A stretch of 64,000 nt of DNA from Sphaerisporangium fuscum (GCF_018531465.1 NZ_JAHDTF010000014.1:124001-188000); one strand, 5' to 3'. Shown: positions 32,208-40,737, counted from the stretch's first letter. The notes: generated from the letters alone by a model not told the origin. Numbers and translations: made by a program.

Positions 32208-33136
32208 AAGCCGAGGCGGCGGAGCTGCTTGGGGTCGCGTTGCCAGTCTTTCGCGACCTTGATGCGGAGGTCGAGGTAGACGTGGGTGCCGAGCAGGGCC
32301 TCGATCTGCTTGCGCGCCCGGGTGCCGACGTCCTTGAGCCGGGCGCCCTTCGGGCCGATCACGATGGCCTTCTGGGACGGACGCTCGACGAACATCTGGG
32401 CGTACACGTCGAGCAGGTCGTCGCGCCCCTCCCTCGGCACCATCTCCTCGACGACCACCGCGATCGAGTGCGGCAGCTCGTCGCGCACGCCCTCGAGGGC
32501 GGCCTCCCGGATCAGCTCGCCCACCAGCACCTGCTCGGGCTCGTCGGTCAGCTCGCCCCCGGCGTACAGCGGCGGGGACTCGGGGAGACGGGCGATCAAC
32601 TGGTCGCCGAGGACGTCGAGCTGCTCGCCCGACTCCGCCGAGACCGGGACGATCTCGGCGAAATCGGCTAGCTGTGACACGGCGAGGAGCTGGTTCGCGA
32701 TCTGCTCACGGCCGGCCAGGTCGCACTTGGTGACGACCGCGATCACGGGGGTCTTCTTGACGGCCGCGAGCTTCTCGGCGATGAAGCGGTCGCCCTTGCC
32801 GATCGGCTCGTTGGCCGGGACACAGAAGCCGATGACGTCGACCTCGGTCAGGGTGGACAGCACCAGGCTGTCGAGGCGCTCGCCGAGCAGGGTGCGCGGG
32901 CGGTGCAGGCCGGGGGTGTCGACGATGACCAGCTGGGCCTCCGGCCGGTTGACGATGCCGCGGATGGCGCGGCGGGTCGTCTGGGGCTTGGAGGAGGTGA
33001 TCGCCACCTTCGCGCCGACCAGGGCATTCATCAGCGTCGACTTGCCGACATTGGGCCTGCCGACGAAGCAGGCGAACCCGGCACGGAACTCAGCGGCTGA
33101 GGAACTCACGCCCCCATTCTCGCCGATCAGACGCAT
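32198..33136 (-). CDS. era: GTPase Era
   Basis: 312-residue essential GTPase for 16S rRNA 3'-end maturation and 30S assembly. G1 GRPNVGKST, G3 DTPG (VIVDTPGLHRPR), G4 TKCD and G5-like SAESGEQ are present, followed by the C-terminal KH RNA-binding domain (VIGPKGARLKDVGTRARKQIEALLG). Two starts are plausible: ATG 33136 behind GGGGAGG, used here, and GTG 33109. It lies downstream of the cytidine-deaminase-like gene, an arrangement common in actinobacteria. Confidence 0.96.
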   Translation of the reverse strand: MRLIGENGGVSSSAAEFRAGFACFVGRPNVGKSTLMNALVGAKVAITSSKPQTTRRAIRGIVNRPEAQLVIVDTPGLHRPRTLLGERLDSLVLSTLTEVDVIGFCVPANEPIGKGDRFIAEKLAAVKKTPVIAVVTKCDLAGREQIANQLLAVSQLADFAEIVPVSAESGEQLDVLGDQLIARLPESPPLYAGGELTDEPEQVLVGELIREAALEGVRDELPHSIAVVVEEMVPREGRDDLLDVYAQMFVERPSQKAIVIGPKGARLKDVGTRARKQIEALLGTHVYLDLRIKVAKDWQRDPKQLRRLGFYD

Positions 33137-33191
33137 TGCCCTCCCCACGCCTCCGTCACCCGGGCCGGGCTCCCGCGAAAGCGGGCCTGGA

Positions 33192-33294
33192 CCCGTTTTC
33201 CGCACATCGCCCTCGTCGACCCGTGCCGATGACTCGCAGCGCCGGCCCGCATATGGCGGCTGACCAGGGAGATTCGGGCTCGTGCGGAAACGGG
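33192..33294. repeat. Widely spaced inverted repeat upstream of era
   Basis: CCCGTTTTCCGCAC (33192-33205) and GTGCGGAAACGGG (33282-33294) are complementary apart from one extra T, about 76 bp apart. The right copy abuts the end of the cytidine-deaminase-like gene. Possibly a folded spacer or processing element; no gene in between. Confidence 0.4.
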
Positions 33295-33295
33295 C

Positions 33296-33634
33296 CTAGA
33301 TGTAGCGGCCCTTCACGGTGCCGTCGGGGGCGGCGAGGAACAGGACGGCGTTGCCGAGGTCTTCGACGACCGCGATGTCCGGCGCGCCGGGCTCGTCCTG
33401 CTCGGTGACGAGAGCGGCGGCCTCCAGGGACGAGGCTCCGCTGGACACGGCCATGGCCACCGCGACCTGCATGGCGGACAGCTTGAGCGAGGGCAGTTCG
33501 ACGTTGGTGGCGGTGTAGGTGCGCCCCGTCTCGTCACGCACGGCGGCGCCCTCGGCGGCCGCGTTGCGGGCGCGGGCGGAGCGGGCGAGCGTGATGATCT
33601 TGCTGTCCTCGGGGCCGAGGGTCGTCTCAGTCAC
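33296..33634 (-). CDS. Cytidine-deaminase-like protein lacking the catalytic zinc motif
   Basis: 112 residues with the outline of a small cytidine deaminase (ARSARARNAAAEGAAVRDETGRTYTATNVELPSLKLSAMQVAVAMAVSSGASSLEAAALV). At the place where active enzymes have a Cys-Ala-Glu zinc/proton-shuttle motif, it reads SAMQVAVA, and no PC..C pair follows. It is therefore probably not an active deaminase. Position next to era matches cdd genes of relatives. GTG at 33634 or 33640; the lipoprotein gene stops just upstream, so both are probably co-transcribed with era. Confidence 0.7.
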   Translation of the reverse strand: MTETTLGPEDSKIITLARSARARNAAAEGAAVRDETGRTYTATNVELPSLKLSAMQVAVAMAVSSGASSLEAAALVTEQDEPGAPDIAVVEDLGNAVLFLAAPDGTVKGRYI

Positions 33635-33644
33635 GCGCACCAGG

Positions 33645-34298
33645 CTACTCGGCGGCCTCGCGCACCTTCGCGGCGAGGACGTCGGCGAGCTGCTGGGTGC
33701 GCTCGGGGGCGAGCCGCGCCAGGCACGTGTGCACAAGGGCGATGAGCGTGTCGCCCGAGCGCATGACGACCACGTGCATCTCGTACGGATAGCCGCCGAC
33801 CCTGCCCTTGAACCGCCGCGCCTCCACCTCCTCACCGAGGGCCTTCATGGGCAGCTCGGAGGCCACCAGGCGATCACCGCCGCCGGGCGCCTTCCCGGAG
33901 GCCACCGAGCAGTGCCGCATGAGCCCGGCGGCGGTGCGGACGGCGTGCCGGGCGTCCCCGCCCGGGTAGGCGGCGAGCACCACGGCGGCGGTCTCCCCCA
34001 GCCGTCCGCCCCGGTAGGACGCGGCGACGGTGGCCGTCCCCCCGGCCTCCGCCCTGCCCGTCCCGGCGAGGTCGAACAGGCGTGCGCAGTCGGGACTCGC
34101 CGGGCGGAACGGCGGCTCCCAGGGGTCGTCGCTGTGCTCGGCCAGACCGGCCGACGGATCGTCGATCTTCGCCAGCGCCTCGCGTGCCCGCGCCAGGTTC
34201 ACCCGGCCGCCCGCGCCGCCGAAGAGCCCGGCGCCCGTCCCGCAGCCGGCCGTGACGGCCACCAGAGCGCACGTGAGCACCCCACCACTGATCCGCAT
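33645..34298 (-). CDS. Predicted lipoprotein
   Basis: 217 residues with a lipoprotein signal (SGGVLTCALVAVTAGC, lipobox VTAGC with Cys19). The mature part has a conserved-looking DCARLFDLAG and two further cysteines (RHCSVAS and VHTCLAR), which could form a disulfide as in extracellular sensor-type domains. Function unknown. ATG at 34298 with a G-rich ribosome binding site (GGGGGGAAG). It is divergent from the mycosin gene and upstream of the deaminase-like gene. Confidence 0.7.
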   Translation of the reverse strand: MRISGGVLTCALVAVTAGCGTGAGLFGGAGGRVNLARAREALAKIDDPSAGLAEHSDDPWEPPFRPASPDCARLFDLAGTGRAEAGGTATVAASYRGGRLGETAAVVLAAYPGGDARHAVRTAAGLMRHCSVASGKAPGGGDRLVASELPMKALGEEVEARRFKGRVGGYPYEMHVVVMRSGDTLIALVHTCLARLAPERTQQLADVLAAKVREAAE

Positions 34299-34465
34299 CG
34301 CGCTTCCCCCCGACGTCCCCGCTCGCCTTGCGAGGGTTCTGCCCGATCGGCAAAATGATCAATCTCATGGGTTCGTGCCCGGGAAGCGATGGATTTCCGG
34401 AATCGCTAGGCTTCGTGTCCCCGTGGCGGTCCGGCGGGCCGCCCAGGCAGAGAGGGAGCTGATCC

Positions 34466-35653
34466 ATGACCGGTCGGCGTCGGGGGATCCTGTCCGGCGC
34501 GCTGGCGCTGACGCTCGCTCTGGGGCCGGCCACGGCCGCCGAGGCGGCCCCGGCCCTGCGTGACGATCCCCCGAAGTGCGAGCCCGAACGGGGTGGCACC
34601 AAGGTCGGGGATCCGTGGGGGCAACGGCGGCTGAACTTCACCGCGGTCTGGCCGATCACCGAGGGCGAAGGCGTCACGGTCGCGATCGTGGACACGGGGG
34701 TGGACCCCCGGCACCCGCAACTGAAGCTCGCCAAGCAGATCGACCTGACCAACACCTACCCGTTCGACTGCATCGGGCACGGCACGGCCGTCGCGGGGAT
34801 CATCGCCGGCGCGGACATGAGGCAGCTCAAGATCCCCTTCGCCGGCGTGGCCCCGAAGGCGCGGCTCATCTCGATCAAGCAGACCAACCAGACGGACAAG
34901 GGCGACGTCGGGCTGCTCGCCAAAGGCATCATCCAGGCCGCCGACCTCGGCGCGCAGGTCGTCAACGTGTCCATCCAGGCACACGATCAGCCCGACCTGA
35001 AGGCCGCGGTCGACTACGCGCTGGCCAAGGACGTGGTCATCGTGGCGGCGGCGGGCAACATCCGCAAGGAGGACGGGGTGCCGGCCCCCGCCTATCCGGC
35101 CGCCTATCCGGGGGTGCTCTCGGTGGGCGCCACGGGCCCCGACGGCAAGGTCACCGACTTCTCCAACAGCAGTGCCCCCGTCTCGGTGCTCGCCCCCGGT
35201 ACGGAGATCACGAGCACCTGGACGGGATCCGCCTACCGGCAGGACCTCTCCGGGACGAGCTACGCCGCGCCGTACGTCGCCGGGGTCGCGGCCCTGGTGC
35301 GCGCCCGGCATCCGGAGCTGGACAACGTGCGCGTGCGGCGGCGCATCGAGATCACCGCCGACGGGGCGTCGGGCAAGACGCCGGGCATCGTGAATCCCCT
35401 GCTGGCCGTGACGAAGATCCTGCCGTCGGAGGTCGTCGCGATCGCACCCCGCCAGCCCGCCGCCCTGCCCTCGGGAATCGTGAGCAAGGCTCCGGCTCCG
35501 GACACCGAGACGATCAACCGCTCGGTGGGGGTGGCGATGATCGCCATGCTGGCCGCGGCCCTGGTGTCGGCCGCCGGGCTGGTGATCCCGCTGGGCCGCC
35601 GGCGCAGGTGGAAGCCGGGACGTACGGCCGTGCCCAGCGAACCAGGGCGATAG
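34466..35653 (+). CDS. mycP: Type VII secretion-associated serine protease, mycosin
   Basis: 395-residue S8 subtilisin-like protease anchored at the outer face of the membrane; in ESX systems mycosin is needed for a stable secretion complex. Signal peptide about 1-28, catalytic triad Asp76 (VDTGVD), His105 (GHGTAVAG), Ser265 (GTSYAAPYVAG), then a C-terminal transmembrane helix (about 354-376) and a short basic tail, exactly the mycosin layout. ATG with GAGGGAG upstream. First gene of the secretion island. Confidence 0.9.
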   Translation: MTGRRRGILSGALALTLALGPATAAEAAPALRDDPPKCEPERGGTKVGDPWGQRRLNFTAVWPITEGEGVTVAIVDTGVDPRHPQLKLAKQIDLTNTYPFDCIGHGTAVAGIIAGADMRQLKIPFAGVAPKARLISIKQTNQTDKGDVGLLAKGIIQAADLGAQVVNVSIQAHDQPDLKAAVDYALAKDVVIVAAAGNIRKEDGVPAPAYPAAYPGVLSVGATGPDGKVTDFSNSSAPVSVLAPGTEITSTWTGSAYRQDLSGTSYAAPYVAGVAALVRARHPELDNVRVRRRIEITADGASGKTPGIVNPLLAVTKILPSEVVAIAPRQPAALPSGIVSKAPAPDTETINRSVGVAMIAMLAAALVSAAGLVIPLGRRRRWKPGRTAVPSEPGR

Positions 35654-35745
35654 ACCGTACCCACTTTTCTTTGGACATAGCCCCGCAAGATCAACGAAAA
35701 CGTAACATGTGATGCACACGTGACAAATTACGCTTAGCGCGACTC

Positions 35746-35765
35746 GATCATGTGGTGTCATGATC
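35746..35765. promoter_or_regulatory. 20-bp inverted repeat ahead of the pseudokinase gene
   Basis: GATCATG (35746-35752) and CATGATC (35759-35765) flank TGGTGT. It lies 28 bp before the start codon in an unusually AT-rich stretch (35660-35770), suggesting an operator or a structured 5' leader. Confidence 0.5.
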
Positions 35766-35793
35766 TGCGAGAGTTGATCCTCAGGGGAAGGCG

Positions 35794-38268
35794 ATGAGGG
35801 ACATGCAGTCATTGCTGCCGGACGACCCCAAGCAGGTGGGCAAGTACAGCCTTCTCGGGCGCCTCGGTCAGGGTCCTCGCGGCATCGTCTACCTCGCCCG
35901 GCTTTCACAGCAGGCAGAGACTTCGCAGGCCCCGGCGGAGCAGGGCGCCCAGAGCGAGGAGACGCCCGCCGCCGAGCAGGCCGAGCGGACGCCGCTCGAG
36001 GCCTCCGAGGCCGGCGAGCCGAGCGTCCCCACCAAGCCGGTCGCCCCCGCCGAGGCCGCCGCACCGGCTGCCGCGGAGGCATCCGAGGCCCCCGGCGAGC
36101 CGGAGCGGCTGTTCGTCGTCAAGCTGCTCCCCCTCTGGCCCGAGGCGGACCCGGCCACCCGCGCCCGCGTCGTGGACGACCTGTCGGCGGCCCAGCGGGT
36201 GTCCAGCGCGTACGCGGTCAGGGCCGTGGACGCCGGCTGGATCGGCGACCGCGCCTACGTCGTGCGCGAGCACGTCGAAGGCCGCACGCTGCGCGAGGCG
36301 GTGGCGGCCGACGGGCCGATCACCGGCGACGCGCTGGAGCGGATCGCCGTCGGCACGCTGACCGCGCTCACCGCCGTCCACCTGGCCGGCATCGCCCACC
36401 GCGGCCTCACCCCCCAGAACATCCTGCTCACCGCCGAGGGCCCCCGCGTCTGCGACTTCGGCCTGGGCGAGACGGCGTACCGCTCACCCGAGCAGGTGCG
36501 GGGCGAGCCCACCGGCCCCGCCGCCGACCTGTTCGCCTGGGCGAGCACGATCACCTACGCGGCCACCGGCACCGAGCCGTTCGGTGACGACCCCGAGGCG
36601 ATCGTCACCGCCCAGCCGGACCTCGCGGCCCTGCCCGCCGGGCTGCGGGACGTCGTCGCCTCCTGCCTGAACAAGATGCCCGCCCAGCGGCCCACCGCCC
36701 AGGGCGCCATGCTGTGGCTGCTCGGCGAGGAGAAGACCGCCCCGCCGGTCTCGGCCATGCCCGCGCCCCCGGTGCCCGCGCCGGCCCCGTTCCCGATGGG
36801 CGGCCCCGACGGGCAGACCTGGGTGGAGGCGCACGCCGCGCCGTACGACCCGGCCATGGACCCGCGCCTGCCGGAAGGCGAGCCCGCGGTGTGGTCGGTC
36901 TCCCCCGAGCCGCAGGTCGCGCAGGTGTGGGAGGAGCCCGAGCTGCCGAGCGAGCAGCGCGAGGTCCCGGCGCTGCCGCCGTCCAACCGGCAGCAGCCCG
37001 CGCCGGCCGCCCCGGCCCGTGAGAAGACCGGCCCGCGCTTCCCCGTCGGACTGGCCGCGGGCGTCGGCATCGTGATCGGCCTCTCGGGTCTCGGCCTGTG
37101 GGGCGCTAACCACTACGCGGCCAGCCAGGAGATCGGCCGGGTGGCCGCCGAGGGCCAGGTCAACCCGACGAGCGTCCCGGAGCCGTCCGGTGGGCTCGGG
37201 AACGTGAAGGTCGGCGGTGGCGGCACGAGCGCCCCCCGGCCGGAGATCACCGTGCCGTGGGCCAACTCCCCCGACCCCCAGCAGACCGGCGTGTACCCGA
37301 TGGAGCTCACCACGCCCGCGCCGTCGCTCGGCGCCGTGCCGTCGCTCACGCCGGGGCCGCAGTTCACCCCGCCGCCGATCCCGACGTCCGTGCCGACCTC
37401 GTCCCAGTCGCCGACGCAGCCGGTCACCCCGACTCCCACGGTCACGGTCACCAAGACCGCCTCCCCGACGGTCACCCCGTCCGGCGAGGCCACGCCGAAG
37501 CCGACCCCGACGCCGACCGAGGTGGACCCGTCGCCGTCCCCGACGCCGTCCGGGACGGGCAGCCCGACGCCCGACCCGTCGGCCAGCGACACGCCGACCC
37601 CGACGCCCACGCCGTCGTCGACCGATCCGCAGCCCGTGGGGCCGACCGTCACGCCGAGTCCCACCCAGCCGGAGTCCCCGAAGCCGACCCACTCCTCGCC
37701 CAAGCCGACGGCCACCCGGACGGTCGCGCCGCGGCCGACCGCGACCAGGACGACGAGCTCGCCGAAGCCGACGCACACCACGAGCTCGCCCAGGCCCACC
37801 GCCACCCGGACGACCAGCTCGCCCAAGCCGACCGTGACGGCGACCAAGACCGTGGCGCCGAAGCCGACCGCGACCAGGACGACGAGCTCGCCGAAGCCGA
37901 CGACCTCGTCGAAGCCCCCGGCACCGGCGAGCAACCCGTACACCCCGCAGCAGGTCTGCAACTCCGCCGGCCAGGGCTCGGGGTACTACGTCCAGCGGCA
38001 GGGCTCGTTCGACGGCGGTGTGACCTACCTGCTGTACAGCAGTTCGTCCGGGACGAACTGCGTGGTCACGATGAAGACCGACAAGATCGGCGAGTCGTCC
38101 ACGGTGGCGGCGACCCTGGAGGTCCAGGGCAGCAGCCCGAGGACCGAGAGCGGCTCCTTCAAGTACTACGCGGGCCCGGTGATCGCCGAGGCCAAGGGCA
38201 AGTGCGTGAGGTTCGCCGGCAGCACCTCGTCGGGCTCCACCAGCGCGCCCTTCGGGAACTGCGGCTAG
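35794..38268 (+). CDS. Membrane Ser/Thr protein kinase-like protein, probable pseudokinase
   Basis: 824 residues: kinase-like domain (about 1-310), proline-rich juxtamembrane, one transmembrane helix (about 415-439), a long Thr/Pro/Ser-rich extracellular stalk with repeated SSPKPT units (about 520-710), and a C-terminal extracellular domain with cysteines (VCNSAG, TNCVV, GKCVRF, FGNCG). The Gly loop (LGRLGQGPRGIVYLA), Lys110 (FVVKLLPL) and DFG (221-223) remain, but the catalytic loop reads HRGLTPQN (Gly204 for Asp) and only about ten residues separate DFG from SPE. An Ala/Glu/Pro-rich insert of about 70 residues interrupts the N-lobe before Lys110. I infer a signalling or scaffolding pseudokinase. 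Confidence 0.85.
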   Translation: MRDMQSLLPDDPKQVGKYSLLGRLGQGPRGIVYLARLSQQAETSQAPAEQGAQSEETPAAEQAERTPLEASEAGEPSVPTKPVAPAEAAAPAAAEASEAPGEPERLFVVKLLPLWPEADPATRARVVDDLSAAQRVSSAYAVRAVDAGWIGDRAYVVREHVEGRTLREAVAADGPITGDALERIAVGTLTALTAVHLAGIAHRGLTPQNILLTAEGPRVCDFGLGETAYRSPEQVRGEPTGPAADLFAWASTITYAATGTEPFGDDPEAIVTAQPDLAALPAGLRDVVASCLNKMPAQRPTAQGAMLWLLGEEKTAPPVSAMPAPPVPAPAPFPMGGPDGQTWVEAHAAPYDPAMDPRLPEGEPAVWSVSPEPQVAQVWEEPELPSEQREVPALPPSNRQQPAPAAPAREKTGPRFPVGLAAGVGIVIGLSGLGLWGANHYAASQEIGRVAAEGQVNPTSVPEPSGGLGNVKVGGGGTSAPRPEITVPWANSPDPQQTGVYPMELTTPAPSLGAVPSLTPGPQFTPPPIPTSVPTSSQSPTQPVTPTPTVTVTKTASPTVTPSGEATPKPTPTPTEVDPSPSPTPSGTGSPTPDPSASDTPTPTPTPSSTDPQPVGPTVTPSPTQPESPKPTHSSPKPTATRTVAPRPTATRTTSSPKPTHTTSSPRPTATRTTSSPKPTVTATKTVAPKPTATRTTSSPKPTTSSKPPAPASNPYTPQQVCNSAGQGSGYYVQRQGSFDGGVTYLLYSSSSGTNCVVTMKTDKIGESSTVAATLEVQGSSPRTESGSFKYYAGPVIAEAKGKCVRFAGSTSSGSTSAPFGNCG

Positions 38269-38283
38269 GCACGACCCGTCAGT

Positions 38284-38316
38284 GAGAGGCCCGGCGCCCT
38301 GCGCGCCGGGCCTCTC
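38284..38316 (+). terminator. Strong hairpin terminator after the pseudokinase
   Basis: GAGAGGCCCGGCGC (38284-38297) and GCGCCGGGCCTCTC (38303-38316) form a perfect 14-bp stem with a five-base loop, 15 bp after the stop codon. The next gene must therefore have its own promoter in 38317-38418, where I see no convincing boxes. Confidence 0.85.
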
Positions 38317-38418
38317 TCGCTCGTGCAGGGGCCGGGCATCCATACGCGGGGCCGCAGGGATCTTGGGCGCTGTCCACGGAGGGGCGCCCCCCGCCGCGGT
38401 CCCACTAAAGTGATCGAC

Positions 38419-39726
38419 ATGGGGGAATGGCGGCCGTCCGGCCCGTTCGAGGAGAGCCTCAGCACGGCCTTCGCGGGGGGCGATCTGGCCCTCTGCCTCG
38501 CGATGCTGCGCCTGGCGGAGTTCGCGCTGCCGATCACCCCGTCCGCCGCCGCCGGCGAGGAGCGGGCGGCCTGGCCCACCGCCGACGACGGCGAGCGCAC
38601 CTGGGTCCTGGCCTACACCTCGGCCGCGGCCCTGAAGGCCGGCACCGGCGGCGCCGAGCCCTACCACCGCATCGTCACGATGCCGGAGCTCGCCGCGGGC
38701 TGGCCGGACCTCCGCTGGGGCCTGGCGATCAACCCCGGCCTTCCCGTGCACTTCTTCCTGGAGCCGGGGACGGTGGCACGGCTCGCCGTCCCGACCATGG
38801 CGCAGGAGCGCGTCATCTCCGGCGCACCCGGCCTCCCGGTGGTGCAGAAGCCGCTCACCCCCGACGACCTCTACACCTACCTTCTCGAGGGCGAGTCCCG
38901 GGTCTCCGGGTACTGCCACAACGCGCAGGACGTGGCCCACATCGCCACTCCGGCCGTGCTGGCCGACGCGGTCGGGCTCGCGGAGGTGCCCGGAGTGGTC
39001 ACCGACCAGGGGGCGGTGAACCTCCTGCGTTGGGCGGCGGTGGGGCTCAACCTGTACCACACGCCGTACGGGGGCCTCGACGAGGAGGGCAGGGCCGCGG
39101 TGGACGGCCACATCATCGAGGAGCCGCCGTTCGTCGGGATGGGCCTGGCGCCGAACCGCGACCGCGTGGTCCGCGAGTACAAGGTGGACGGCGTCGGGCT
39201 GCCGCACGGCGCCGAGATCGTGGAGCTGACGGACGCGGGGGTCGAACGGCGGCACGCCGTGTACGACGGCGACCTCGAACGCTGGCTGCTGGTGAACGAG
39301 GACGGGACCGACGCGGCCGGCCTCGCGACAGGTTCGTCCCTGTGGCACTCCTACCGGGCGCGGGTGGCGGGGGTCGAGTACCAGGCGAGCCCGGATCCCC
39401 GCACGGACGGGCTGTGGGTACGGCTGCGGGCCTTCGAGCCCGCCGACGGGTTCGAGGAGCTGGAGCCCGGCCGTTTCGTACGGACCCTCCCAGCGGCGGA
39501 GTGCGAGGAGGTCGCGTTCGTCACGATGGCCGGCGAATGGCGTGGCGCCCCGTGCCAGGTGCACGGCGCGCGGGACGGCAAGCTGCTGGTGGAGTACGTC
39601 GGAGGGCTGCTGCCCGTCGCCCGGGATCTGGGGATGGAGCGCGTCGAGCGCGGCGTGTACCGCGCCTGGGTTCCCCGGGAGGAAGTCCTGGGGCTGCGCG
39701 AGCAGGTCGTCCCGCTGGAGCTGTGA
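38419..39726 (+). CDS. SseB-domain protein, type VII locus-associated
   Basis: 435-residue cytoplasmic protein. The N-terminal ~125 residues show the SseB-like pattern (GPFEESLSTAFAGGDLALCLAMLRLAEFALPI ... TWVLAYTSAAALKAG ... GLAINPGLPVHFFLEPGTVARLAV). The rest is a mixed alpha/beta region ending in two related ~45-residue units (YRARVAGVEYQASPDPRTDGLWVRL; AGEWRGAPCQVHGARDGKLLVEYVG). SseB-like proteins recur in actinobacterial type VII and immunity loci; precise role unknown, perhaps chaperone or regulator. ATG 38419 chosen; a GTG at 38410 is also in frame. Confidence 0.7.
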   Translation: MGEWRPSGPFEESLSTAFAGGDLALCLAMLRLAEFALPITPSAAAGEERAAWPTADDGERTWVLAYTSAAALKAGTGGAEPYHRIVTMPELAAGWPDLRWGLAINPGLPVHFFLEPGTVARLAVPTMAQERVISGAPGLPVVQKPLTPDDLYTYLLEGESRVSGYCHNAQDVAHIATPAVLADAVGLAEVPGVVTDQGAVNLLRWAAVGLNLYHTPYGGLDEEGRAAVDGHIIEEPPFVGMGLAPNRDRVVREYKVDGVGLPHGAEIVELTDAGVERRHAVYDGDLERWLLVNEDGTDAAGLATGSSLWHSYRARVAGVEYQASPDPRTDGLWVRLRAFEPADGFEELEPGRFVRTLPAAECEEVAFVTMAGEWRGAPCQVHGARDGKLLVEYVGGLLPVARDLGMERVERGVYRAWVPREEVLGLREQVVPLEL

Positions 39727-39756
39727 CCGCGCGCGACTGATCCCCTGAGTCGCCAG

Positions 39757-39804
39757 TTTCGGGCATATTTGTCAGACTATGTCCGAGTTTAGGCATGCCC
39801 GAAA
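39757..39804. promoter_or_regulatory. Inverted repeat and AT-rich control region ahead of the YbaB/WXG/giant operon
   Basis: TTTCGGGCA (39757-39765) and TGCCCGAAA (39796-39804) are perfectly complementary, 30 bp apart. TTGTCG (39857-39862) and CAGAAT (39881-39886), 18 bp apart, form a possible promoter downstream. The 254-bp gap (39727-39980) is AT-richer than its surroundings and holds no gene I can support. Confidence 0.45.
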
Positions 39805-39980
39805 TGCCGTAATAGCAGGTCATTGCCCGGCATCGGGGCGTGTTACCGGTTGGTGCTTGTCGAACGATATTCCGTAATGCCAGAATGTTCGATCAAGCAG
39901 CTGTTTCCCTGAAGTTAGACCGTGGTTACGGTGTCGTTAAGCACCTCAACCGTTGTGGACAGGTGCTCGGGGAGGTTTAC

Positions 39981-40385
39981 GTGGAGTCGTTCGCGCCGGG
40001 GGACGCGGCGGGCATGCAGGAGTACGCCGAAGAACTGCGTGCCAACTTCATGCGTCTGCAGAACGAGGCGCCCGCGCTGCACGAGAAGGCGCGAGCCGTA
40101 CAGATCACCGAGACGTCGAAGGACGGCCTGATCTCCGCCACCGTCGGGCCGCGCGGCGACCTGATCAGGCTCGACATCGACCCGCGCATCTACCGCCATC
40201 CGGACTCCCGGCAGCTGGCCGACTCCATCACCTCCACGGTGCAGAAGGCCGCCGAGAAGGCCCAAGCCAAGATCATCGAGCTTTTCGAGCCGCTGATCCC
40301 GGCTGAGCAGATGAAGGCGCACCTCGACGGCGACGTCGAGAGCGTCCTTGAGCAGATGACCGCGCAACTTCTCGGAAAGCGGTGA
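39981..40385 (+). CDS. YbaB/EbfC family protein in type VII locus
   Basis: 134 residues. A helical N-terminus (DAAGMQEYAEELRANFMRLQNEAPALHEKARAVQ), central beta strands (ITETSKDGLISATVGPRGDLIRLDIDPRIYR) and long C-terminal helix (LADSITSTVQKAAEKAQAKIIELFEPLI) are the YbaB/EbfC fold, known as small dimeric nucleoid-binding proteins. Here it is four bases from a WXG100-type gene and upstream of the giant protein, so it may act as a dimer partner or chaperone rather than on DNA. GTG 39981 chosen for GGGGAGG five bases upstream; earlier ATG-like starts lack this. Confidence 0.8.
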   Translation: MESFAPGDAAGMQEYAEELRANFMRLQNEAPALHEKARAVQITETSKDGLISATVGPRGDLIRLDIDPRIYRHPDSRQLADSITSTVQKAAEKAQAKIIELFEPLIPAEQMKAHLDGDVESVLEQMTAQLLGKR

Positions 40386-40389
40386 ACGG

Positions 40390-40737
40390 ATGCCGTACGA
40401 ACCGAACATCGACCTCCATGCCCCCACCGCGAACAACGGCCTGACCCGCTGGAACGTGGTCACCGGAGACATCGTCCGCACGTGCAGGAACGGCAGCTCC
40501 CGCATCGACCAGCTCGTGGCCATGGCCCCCTGGGGAGACGACTCCGCCGGACAGGACTTCGCGGCGACGTACACCGGCGACTGCGGGCCCGAGGTGCTGA
40601 AACAGCTCGGCTGGCGTGTCGCCGACAACCTCGAAGCGCTCGGCCTGACGGTCGCCACGGCCGTGTCGAACACCCGCGGAACCGACCAGGAGGGCGCCCG
40701 CAAGGCGGGCGGCGTCGAGAAGCAGCTGAGCGTTTGA
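40390..40737 (+). CDS. Small WXG100-type protein
   Basis: 115 residues predicted as a helix-turn-helix hairpin. The turn holds PWGDDSAGQDFAATY (Trp48-Gly49), the actinobacterial variant of the WxG motif of ESAT-6-like type VII substrates. The start MPYEPNIDLHAPTANN is short and unstructured. It is four bases after the YbaB-like stop and 138 bp before the giant gene. By analogy it should be exported by the EccC machine or pair with the giant protein's N-terminus. A serine/lysine signal YxxxD/E near the C-terminus is not obvious. Confidence 0.75.
   Translation: MPYEPNIDLHAPTANNGLTRWNVVTGDIVRTCRNGSSRIDQLVAMAPWGDDSAGQDFAATYTGDCGPEVLKQLGWRVADNLEALGLTVATAVSNTRGTDQEGARKAGGVEKQLSV

Noticed and set aside
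36397..36420. HRG instead of HRD in the kinase as a sequencing error
   Set aside because: The very short activation segment and N-lobe insert independently point to loss of catalysis.
37400..37950. Regular short repeats reminiscent of a CRISPR array
   Set aside because: They encode an in-frame Thr/Pro/Ser stalk with no spacers of constant length and no cas genes.
36484..39564. 1026-codon open frame on the minus strand
   Set aside because: Antisense to the pseudokinase and SseB-like genes; product is Arg/Gly/Ala-rich low complexity without motifs, as expected from high-GC third-position bias.
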